In this document: positions 58,598-64,000 of the stretch, in pieces | Layout of the letters: every line of letters begins with the position of its first letter | Position numbering within the stretch: the first letter of the stretch is position 1 | Assembly (NCBI GenBank): GCA_020161755.1 | Contig: JAIUOS010000001.1 | Span: 210,633-274,632, forward strand | Origin: Actinomycetota bacterium | GTDB lineage: Bacteria; Actinomycetota; Actinomycetes; Propionibacteriales; Propionibacteriaceae | Direction: 5' to 3' | DNA length: 64,000 bases | The notes under the pieces: generated by a model | The model's input: the letters and a program-made list of their open reading frames with translations, nothing else | The model's database searches: none | What the model was told of the DNA's origin: nothing | Made by a program: the position numbers and the translations under genes

Positions 58598-59290
58598 ATG
58601 GCACGCCGCCCGGGCATCTTCGGGCCTCCCCAGAGCTGGCCGGCGCAGGACCTGATCGCGTTCTCCGCCGAGTTCGACGAGGCCCTGGTGCTGGCCGCCT
58701 ACACCGAGGGCGTGTTCCCGATGCCGCTGCACGAGTCCGGGTTCGGGCAGATGGGCTGGTGGTCGCCGCTCCACCGGGGCGTGCTGCCGCTGGACGCGCT
58801 CCGCGTCCCCCGCTCGCTGCGGAAGTCGGCCCACCACTACACCACCACCGTCGACGCCGCCTTCACCCAGGTGCTCGAGCGCTGCGGCGACCCGGCGCGT
58901 CCGCACGGCTGGATCGACGCCGACATCCGCCGGGTCTACGGCACGCTGCACGAGATGGGCCGCGTCCACTCCGTCGAGACCTGGGACACCCACGGACGCC
59001 TCGTCGGCGGGCTCTACGGGGTCTCCCTCGGCGGCCTGTTCGCGGGGGAGTCGATGTTCCACGACCCCGTGCTGGGGCGCGACGCGTCCAAGGTGGCGCT
59101 GCTGGCACTGGTGGAGCTGCTGGCCGACGAGCATGCTGAGGACCGCATCATCGACGTCCAGTGGCAGACCGACCACCTCGCCAGCCTCGGCGCGATCGAG
59201 GTCGAGCGGGACGAGTACCTGGGGCTGCTCGGGGAGGCGCTGGCGGTGCCGGAGCCCGCGTGGCCGGCGCGGAAGGAGGAACATGCCTGA
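58598..59290 (+). CDS. aat: Leucyl/phenylalanyl-tRNA--protein transferase
   Basis: A 230-residue enzyme that adds Leu or Phe to N-terminal Arg/Lys of proteins, marking them for ClpAP/S degradation. AYTEGVFPMP, MGWWSPLHRGVLPLD, VHSVETWD and GGLYGVSLGGLFAGESMF are family motifs, and IIDVQWQTDHLASLGA is the late motif. CAGAAT lies 6 nt before ATG 58598 with no RBS. It overlaps the DNA glycosylase gene by 8 nt, an unusual pairing of protein turnover with DNA repair. Confidence 0.94.
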   Translation: MARRPGIFGPPQSWPAQDLIAFSAEFDEALVLAAYTEGVFPMPLHESGFGQMGWWSPLHRGVLPLDALRVPRSLRKSAHHYTTTVDAAFTQVLERCGDPARPHGWIDADIRRVYGTLHEMGRVHSVETWDTHGRLVGGLYGVSLGGLFAGESMFHDPVLGRDASKVALLALVELLADEHAEDRIIDVQWQTDHLASLGAIEVERDEYLGLLGEALAVPEPAWPARKEEHA

Positions 59291-60146
59291 ACTGCCCGAG
59301 GTCGAGGCGCTGCGCGTCTTCCTCGTCGACGCGTGCGTGGGCAAGACCGTCGCCCGCACCGAGCTGGCCGCCTTCTCCAGCCTCAAGACGTTCCAGGTGC
59401 CGCTGGGCGCCCTGAACGGCCTGGAGGTCGACGACGTCGAGCGGCACGGCAAGTTCATCTGCCTCTCGGTCGGAGGCCTGTGGATGGTGTTCCACCTGGC
59501 CCGCGGCGGCTGGCTGACCTGGAAGGAGACGGTGCCGCTCACCCCGGCCCGCCCCGGACGCGGCCCGCTGGCGCTCCGGGTGGGCTTCGACGACGATTCG
59601 GGGTTCGAACTCACCGAGATGGGCACCCAGAAGCGGCTGGCGATCTACGTGGTCAACGCGCTCGACGAGGTGCCCGGCATCGCCACCCTCGGCCCCGACC
59701 CGCTCGCCGACGCGTTCACCCCGGCCGTGCTCGACGGCATCCTCGACACCGCCGGACGCGCCCAACTGAAGGGCGTCCTGCGTGACCAGCGGATCATCGC
59801 CGGCATCGGCAACGCCTACTCCGACGAGATCCTGCACGCCGCGAAACTCAGCCCGTTCAAGCCCTCCAACGGGCTGGACGTCGAGGAGCGAGCCACCCTC
59901 TACGCCGCGATCCGCAGCGAGCTCGCCGACGCCGTCGCGCGGTCGGCCGGCCTGGCCGCCAAGGAGCTGAAGGGCGACAAGAAGCTCAACCTCCACGTTC
60001 ACGGGAAAGCCGGCCAGCCGTGCCCGGTCTGCGGCACCACGATCGCCGAGGTGTCGTTCGCCGACAGCTCGTTGCAGTACTGCCCGACCTGCCAGACCGG
60101 CGGCAAGCTGCTTGCCGACCGTCGCATGTCGAAGCTGCTGAAGTAG
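59283..60146 (+). CDS. Fpg/Nei-family DNA glycosylase
   Basis: A 287-residue bifunctional glycosylase/AP lyase for oxidised bases. The N-terminus MPELPEVEAL provides the catalytic proline and Glu after Met removal. The middle has the helix-two-turn-helix (GVLRDQRIIAGIGNAYSDEI), and the C-terminus carries a zinc finger (CPVCGTT...LQYCPTCQTGG). Lys in GKFI corresponds to the beta-hairpin lysine. It has GGAGGA inside aat as RBS. The actinobacterial subgroup cannot be fixed as Fpg or Nei by eye. Confidence 0.91.
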   Translation: MPELPEVEALRVFLVDACVGKTVARTELAAFSSLKTFQVPLGALNGLEVDDVERHGKFICLSVGGLWMVFHLARGGWLTWKETVPLTPARPGRGPLALRVGFDDDSGFELTEMGTQKRLAIYVVNALDEVPGIATLGPDPLADAFTPAVLDGILDTAGRAQLKGVLRDQRIIAGIGNAYSDEILHAAKLSPFKPSNGLDVEERATLYAAIRSELADAVARSAGLAAKELKGDKKLNLHVHGKAGQPCPVCGTTIAEVSFADSSLQYCPTCQTGGKLLADRRMSKLLK

Positions 60147-60228
60147 CGCCGCGAACGGCCAACGCCGCCTGTCGCGCGCGGGTTCGCATCGTTACGCTGG
60201 TGCCGACAGAACTCGCGGGGGGTGGCGC

Positions 60229-61092
60229 ATGGACGTCGAAATTGCCGAGGAACGCATCCTCGTCCTCACCGACCGGTTCACCCTCGACCACGCCGAGGGC
60301 CGCGCGTGGTCGCGGCGCGCGGACGCGTTCGGCACCGTCGCGAAGCTCGGCGGCCTGCTGAACCGGTCCGCGTCCGAGGACTACGAGTGCGTGTACCGCG
60401 AGCGTCGGCTGCAGCCGTTCTGGCGGTTGCACGTGGTCGCCGTCGCCGGGTACGAGCGGACGCGGAGCTACGCGGTGACCCTCGCCCCGAGCGTCCGCAG
60501 CGTCCAGCTGCTCGGCCAGACGCTGCCCAGCGAGCAGGGGCAGCTGCGGTTGTCGGGAGTGGAGACGTGCCGAGACGAAACCGCGCGCGACTACCTGTTC
60601 GACGGGCTCACCCGCGCCGAGAGCCCGGGCCTGGGCAACTACCTGCAGTTCCCCGGCACCGTCGTGGACGCCGCCGCGCTCGCCGAGACGGCGCGTGCCG
60701 GGACGGTGGTCGTGCCGCCGGACACCAAGGCGTCGATGCTGGTGCGGGAGGTGGTCCCGTCCGCCATCGGCAAGATCGACGCCGATCGGGTGCTGGAGGA
60801 GCGGGTCAGCGTGGACGTCGTCGACCTCGTGTACCGCCCGGTGTACGCCTTCCGGTACCGGCACGGCGGCAAGGAGTCGGTCATGGAGTTCGACGGCCTG
60901 ACCGGCGAGATCCGTCCCGACGGCGCGACGTTCGAGCAGTACCTGGGCAAGATCCTCGACCCGAAGTTCCTGCTGGACGTCGGTGTCGAGGCCGTGAACA
61001 TCTTCGTCCCCGGCACGCAGCTGGTCCGGATCGTCGTCGAGGCCGGCGCGAAGCAGTTCTCGCAGCGGAACCCGACCCCGAACGGCGCGTAG
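60229..61092 (+). CDS. Conserved protein of unknown function
   Basis: A 287-residue soluble protein. The first 125 residues look beta-rich and basic (DYECVYRERRLQPFWRLHVV, then RTRSYAVTLAPSVRSVQLLG). A middle segment has LSGVETCRDETARDYLFDGL, and the C-terminal part has VDVVDLVYRPVYAFRYRHGG, then SVMEFDGLTGEIRPDG, a PepSY-like strand pattern. No catalytic motif or membrane segment is seen. A GGGGGGTGG stretch lies close to ATG 60229. I cannot assign a family. Confidence 0.62.
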   Translation: MDVEIAEERILVLTDRFTLDHAEGRAWSRRADAFGTVAKLGGLLNRSASEDYECVYRERRLQPFWRLHVVAVAGYERTRSYAVTLAPSVRSVQLLGQTLPSEQGQLRLSGVETCRDETARDYLFDGLTRAESPGLGNYLQFPGTVVDAAALAETARAGTVVVPPDTKASMLVREVVPSAIGKIDADRVLEERVSVDVVDLVYRPVYAFRYRHGGKESVMEFDGLTGEIRPDGATFEQYLGKILDPKFLLDVGVEAVNIFVPGTQLVRIVVEAGAKQFSQRNPTPNGA

Positions 61093-61163
61093 GCAGGGAC
61101 GCCGTCCCGCGCGGACGGCCCGAGACCTGACCGTTACTTCGTACGGGTAGCCTGCTGGGCGGA

Positions 61164-62777
61164 GTGGTGGCGGCTACGAGAACGGGGTGCGGGGTGAAGA
61201 GTGTGCTCGCACGGCTGCGCCGCTTTCTCAGGACGCCGTGGCTGAGCGATCCACGCTGGGCGATCGGGCTGATCGTCGCCGGCGCCGTCATGATCCTGGG
61301 GGTCGCGCTGTGCGGCCCGTCCTCGGTGACGCTCAAGCTCGGCCCGCGCACCAGCTACCTGCCGCCGTGGTACCTGCCGGTGGGCATGGTCTCCCTGAGC
61401 GAGTGGGTGGCGGTGCCCGCGCTCTGGCTGGCGATCGGGATGGGTGCACTGGGCCTGCTGATCGCCTGGCGGGCGGTCAACTCCGGGTGGCGTCCGAACA
61501 ACCGCCGGCTGTTCCTGCTGGGCTCGTTGCTCAGCATCCTGACCAGCCTGGTGCCGCCGATGACGTCCGCGGACGTCCTGATGTACGCGGCGTACGGACG
61601 CCTCCAGGTGCGCGGCCTGAACCCCTACGACATCACCCCCGCCGAGATCTTCCGGCAGGAGTACGACCCGCTGCTGGTCTGGACCGAGCGTCCCTGGCAG
61701 GACACCCCGAGCGTGTACGGCCCGCTGGCGTCCGCCTCGCAGTGGCTGGCCGCGTGGCTGGGCGACGGCAACATGCACGACACCGTCTTCTGGCTGCAGA
61801 TGTTCGCGCTGCTGCCGTTCCTGGTGATCGGCGCGATCGCGGTCGTGCTCGCCCACGACGACCACAAGATCCAGACCCGGGCGATCCTGTTCACCGTCCT
61901 CAACCCGCTCATGATCTGGTCGGTGCTGGCCGGCGCGCACAACGAGGCGCTCACCCTGGTGTTCGCGATCGTCGGGTTGCTGTTCATCCGGAAGAGCCCG
62001 TTCGTGGCCGGTCTGGGCATCGGTCTGGCCGGGACGGTGAAGGTGTCGCTGGTCTACTACGGCATCGCCATGGCGTGGGGCTACCGCCGCGACTGGCGGA
62101 AGCTGCTGATGCTGGTGGTCGGTGCGGCCATCCCGCTGGGCATCGGCTACGGGCTGATCGTGCCCCGGGCACTGCTCGCCGCGAGCCGGAACACCGGCTA
62201 CATCTCGGCCGGCTCGTGGGCGCCGTGGTTCCAGTGGCTGCTCACCCCGATCGTCGGCGACTTCGTCACCCACAGCCTGATCGGCTGGGCGGGCTGGGCG
62301 ATGATGATCGTGGTCGCATGGATGCTGTCCCGCGTCCTGCCCTGGCGGCTGGTGCCCGGCGTCCCGGACGACGAGGACCCGCGCCGCGACCCGCTCACCA
62401 TCGCTGTGCGGACGGCCGCGATCCTCACCGCGTCCTGGCTGGTCACGTCGCCGTACACGCTGAGCTGGTACGACCTCACCACGTGGGTACCGCTGGGGCT
62501 GATGATCGCCTCCCGGCTCGACGTGCTGATGATGTGGCGCGGGCTGTGGTTGTCGGTGGCCTACGTCACCGGGCGGTCGGTGCAGTTCAGCGAGGCCATG
62601 CAGGGCATCGCGAACTTCGTCCGCGACTACGTGTGCAGCGGCGCGCAGATCCTGGTGCTAGTGCTGATCGTGCACTGGTGGTGGACGTGGGGCCACGAGC
62701 TGCCGAAGCTGCCCTCCTGGGTGCGGCTGCCGAGCCGCGGACGCGTCCGCGAACCGGTGGCGAAGATCGCCGCCTGA
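61164..62777 (+). CDS. MptB-like alpha-(1->6)-mannosyltransferase (GT-C)
   Basis: A 537-residue membrane protein with twelve or so helices. SADVLMYAAYGRLQVRGLNP followed by YD is the GT87/MptA-MptB signature, and NPLMIWSVLAGAHNEALTLV and ASWLVTSPYTLSWYDL are further family stretches. It would extend a mannan core of lipomannan-like glycolipid from polyprenyl-phosphate mannose. TAGCCT at 61148-61153 is the probable -10. GTG 61164 is used; GTG 61194, which removes ten residues, is equally possible. Family A hairpins follow the stop. Confidence 0.85.
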   Translation: MVAATRTGCGVKSVLARLRRFLRTPWLSDPRWAIGLIVAGAVMILGVALCGPSSVTLKLGPRTSYLPPWYLPVGMVSLSEWVAVPALWLAIGMGALGLLIAWRAVNSGWRPNNRRLFLLGSLLSILTSLVPPMTSADVLMYAAYGRLQVRGLNPYDITPAEIFRQEYDPLLVWTERPWQDTPSVYGPLASASQWLAAWLGDGNMHDTVFWLQMFALLPFLVIGAIAVVLAHDDHKIQTRAILFTVLNPLMIWSVLAGAHNEALTLVFAIVGLLFIRKSPFVAGLGIGLAGTVKVSLVYYGIAMAWGYRRDWRKLLMLVVGAAIPLGIGYGLIVPRALLAASRNTGYISAGSWAPWFQWLLTPIVGDFVTHSLIGWAGWAMMIVVAWMLSRVLPWRLVPGVPDDEDPRRDPLTIAVRTAAILTASWLVTSPYTLSWYDLTTWVPLGLMIASRLDVLMMWRGLWLSVAYVTGRSVQFSEAMQGIANFVRDYVCSGAQILVLVLIVHWWWTWGHELPKLPSWVRLPSRGRVREPVAKIAA

Positions 62778-62779
62778 GC

Positions 62780-62858
62780 GGACCAAAAGGGGACAGTCCC
62801 CTTTTGGTCCGGGGGGTCCGGGTGGCGAAATGAAAGGGGACAGTCCCCTTTCATTTCG
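62780..62858. repeat. Family A palindromic repeat, two units
   Basis: Units at 62780-62810 (GGACC/GGTCC arms) and 62826-62858 (CGAAATG/CATTTCG arms), each with AAAGGGGACAGTCCCC. They start 3 nt after the mannosyltransferase stop and end about 60 nt before the pheA promoter, on the side of a terminator for the upstream gene. Confidence 0.9.
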
Positions 62859-62932
62859 GCTGGTGGGACGGTCCCGTCTGCTGCGGCGTCCGCGGACGGG
62901 GAGCGCTGCGGCGGCGCCGATAGGCTGAGCGG

Positions 62933-63847
62933 GTGCTCGGATACTTCGGACCCGCGGGAACCTTCACCCACCAGGCGCTGATGACCTTCTCCGACGCCGA
63001 GGCCGTTCCGTTCGCCACCGTCTCCCAGGCCCTGGACGCCGTCCGCGCGGGCTCGGTCGAGGCCGTCCTGGTGCCGATCGAGAACTCGGTGGAGGGCGGG
63101 GTCTCCGTCACCCTGGACGCCCTCTCGGCGGGCCGGCGGCTGATGATCGTCCGCGAGGTGCTGCTGCCCGTGCAGTTCAACCTGTACGCCCGCCCCGGCA
63201 CCCGGCTCGAGGACGTCCGCAAGGTGGTCACCCACCCGCACTCCGCTGCGCAGACCCGGGAGTGGATGGCGTCCCACCTGCCACAGGCGAGCGTCACCGA
63301 GGGCGGGTCGAACGCGGCGTCCGCGCTGGAGGTGTCCGACCCTGGCTCGCGGTTCGACGCTGCCATCTGCGGCGAGATCGCCGGCGAGATGTACGGGCTG
63401 GAGGCGATCGCCACCGGGATCGCCGACAACGCGTCCGCGGTCACCCGGTTCGTGCTGGTGTCGCGTCCGGCCGAGCCCCCGCGGCGCACCGGCCACGACA
63501 AGACCACACTGGTGGCGTTCATGCAGACCGACCGCGCCGGCGCCCTGCTCGAGATCCTCGAGCAGTTCTCCGGCCGCGGGGTGTCCCTGAGCCGCATCGA
63601 GTCGCGTCCCACCAAGACCGGCATGGGCAACTACTGCTTCAGCATCGACGCGGAGGGCCACCTGCGCGACCCGCGCCTGGCCGAGGCCATGCAGGGCCTG
63701 CACCGCATCTGTGAGGACGTGATCTTCCTCGGCTCGTACCCGCGCGCCGACGGAGTGGACGCCCACGTCCCCCGCGGCTTCGCCGACAGCGACTTCGCCG
63801 CCGCCAAAGACTGGTACACCTCCCTGGTGCACCCCGGCGACGAGTGA
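62933..63847 (+). CDS. pheA: Prephenate dehydratase
   Basis: A 304-residue monofunctional enzyme converting prephenate to phenylpyruvate. GYFGPAGTFTHQA opens the protein, VPIENSVEGGV and ASAVTRFVLVSR (the conserved TRF) lie in the catalytic domain, and the C-terminal ACT domain has LSRIESRPTKTGMGNYCFSI for phenylalanine feedback. TAGGCT (62921-62926) lies 6 nt before GTG 62933, with no RBS, so the mRNA is probably leaderless. Confidence 0.95.
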   Translation: MLGYFGPAGTFTHQALMTFSDAEAVPFATVSQALDAVRAGSVEAVLVPIENSVEGGVSVTLDALSAGRRLMIVREVLLPVQFNLYARPGTRLEDVRKVVTHPHSAAQTREWMASHLPQASVTEGGSNAASALEVSDPGSRFDAAICGEIAGEMYGLEAIATGIADNASAVTRFVLVSRPAEPPRRTGHDKTTLVAFMQTDRAGALLEILEQFSGRGVSLSRIESRPTKTGMGNYCFSIDAEGHLRDPRLAEAMQGLHRICEDVIFLGSYPRADGVDAHVPRGFADSDFAAAKDWYTSLVHPGDE

Positions 63848-63853
63848 CCCCAC

Positions 63854-63913
63854 CCTCCGACTTGTCAGAATCTCAGAACGCCAGAGCGACCTGAGACTCT
63901 GACAAGTCGGAGG
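63854..63913. terminator. Family G inverted repeat, probable terminator of pheA
   Basis: CCTCCGACTTGTCAGAATCT continues to CAG and pairs with CTGAGACTCTGACAAGTCGG-AGG; arms of 23 nt with one mismatch and a 14-nt loop. It begins 7 nt after the pheA stop and ends just before the serS promoter. This is the only copy seen, so it may be a plain terminator. Confidence 0.78.
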
Positions 63914-63943
63914 GGCCGGACGCTGGCGGTAGGCTTTCGGCCC

Positions 63944-64000
63944 GTGATCGACCCGAAGCTGCTGCGTACCGACCCTGACCTCGTTCGGCGCTCCCAGGTG
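63944..64000 (+). CDS. serS: Seryl-tRNA synthetase, N-terminal start (partial)
   Basis: Nineteen codons reach the window edge: VIDPKLLRTDPDLVRRSQV. This matches the start of actinobacterial seryl-tRNA synthetases (MIDPKLLR-x-DPD), just before the coiled-coil tRNA-binding arm. TAGGCT (63930-63935) lies 8 nt before GTG 63944 and no RBS is present. pheA followed by serS is a usual actinobacterial order, supporting the call. Confidence 0.85.
   Translation, partial: MIDPKLLRTDPDLVRRSQV

Overview
The window is 64 kb of gene-dense, very GC-rich DNA. It has GTG and TTG starts, many 4-nt ATGA/GTGA gene overlaps, a DLW-39-like peptide, DUF5318, a MptB-like GT-C enzyme and a cobalamin nucleotide-loop pathway. 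Together these point to an actinobacterium, most likely of the Propionibacteriaceae. That placement is inferred from gene content; no rRNA gene is present. I see no transposase, integrase, prophage or CRISPR array.

Layout. 1-12704: one long operon for beta-manno-oligosaccharide and galactomannan side-chain use: end of a sugar-binding protein, two ABC permeases, GH2 beta-mannosidase, mannose-6-phosphate isomerase, a GH130 phosphorylase, a mannobiose/cellobiose 2-epimerase-like enzyme, a GH130 mannosylglucose phosphorylase, phosphomannomutase and GH36 alpha-galactosidase. Together they would convert mannobiose to mannosylglucose, phosphorolyse it to mannose-1-phosphate, and pass that through mannose-6-phosphate to fructose-6-phosphate. 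12745-16244: small accessory genes, including a thioredoxin, a truncated methyltransferase and an ACT-domain protein. 16337-21226: general stress block with a SigB/SigF-type sigma factor, CsbD, a small membrane protein, a P-type cation ATPase and Dps. 21351-26092: DUF456 protein, cobT-cobS, tetR, cobU, glutaminase. 26262-34702: a kinase-like gene, aspartate aminotransferase, lactate dehydrogenase and TetR on the minus strand, divergent from an MMPL transporter carrying a degenerate ABC-ATPase-like tail plus a YhgE/Pip protein. 34791-42736: acyltransferase, a catalytically degenerate SDR, a sigma-like HTH protein, secreted proteins, a degenerate LCP protein, DLW-39 and a probably imported AAA/DUF4143 ATPase. 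42975-48691: tRNA-Ala, DUF5318, PBP1, two GT-C glycosyltransferases and a small membrane protein. 48847-55435: cysteine synthase, branched-chain/pyruvate dehydrogenase E1alpha-E1beta-E2 and an FG-GAP lipoprotein. 55692-64000: sulfurtransferase, alanine racemase, EcsC, Aat, Fpg/Nei, an unknown protein, a MptB-like mannosyltransferase, prephenate dehydratase and the start of serS.

Two features run through the whole window. First, at least seven families of long palindromic intergenic repeats recur, and the commonest (core AAAGGGGACAGTCCCCTTT) always sits just 3' of a stop codon. One family appears to have entered the coding sequence of the E2 linker. Second, more than a dozen genes have a TANNNT-type -10 box only 6-8 nt before the start codon and no ribosome binding site, as expected for leaderless mRNAs.

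The best candidates for something undescribed are the MMPL/pseudo-ABC/YhgE system with its paired operators, the repeat families, and the repeat-derived E2 linker.
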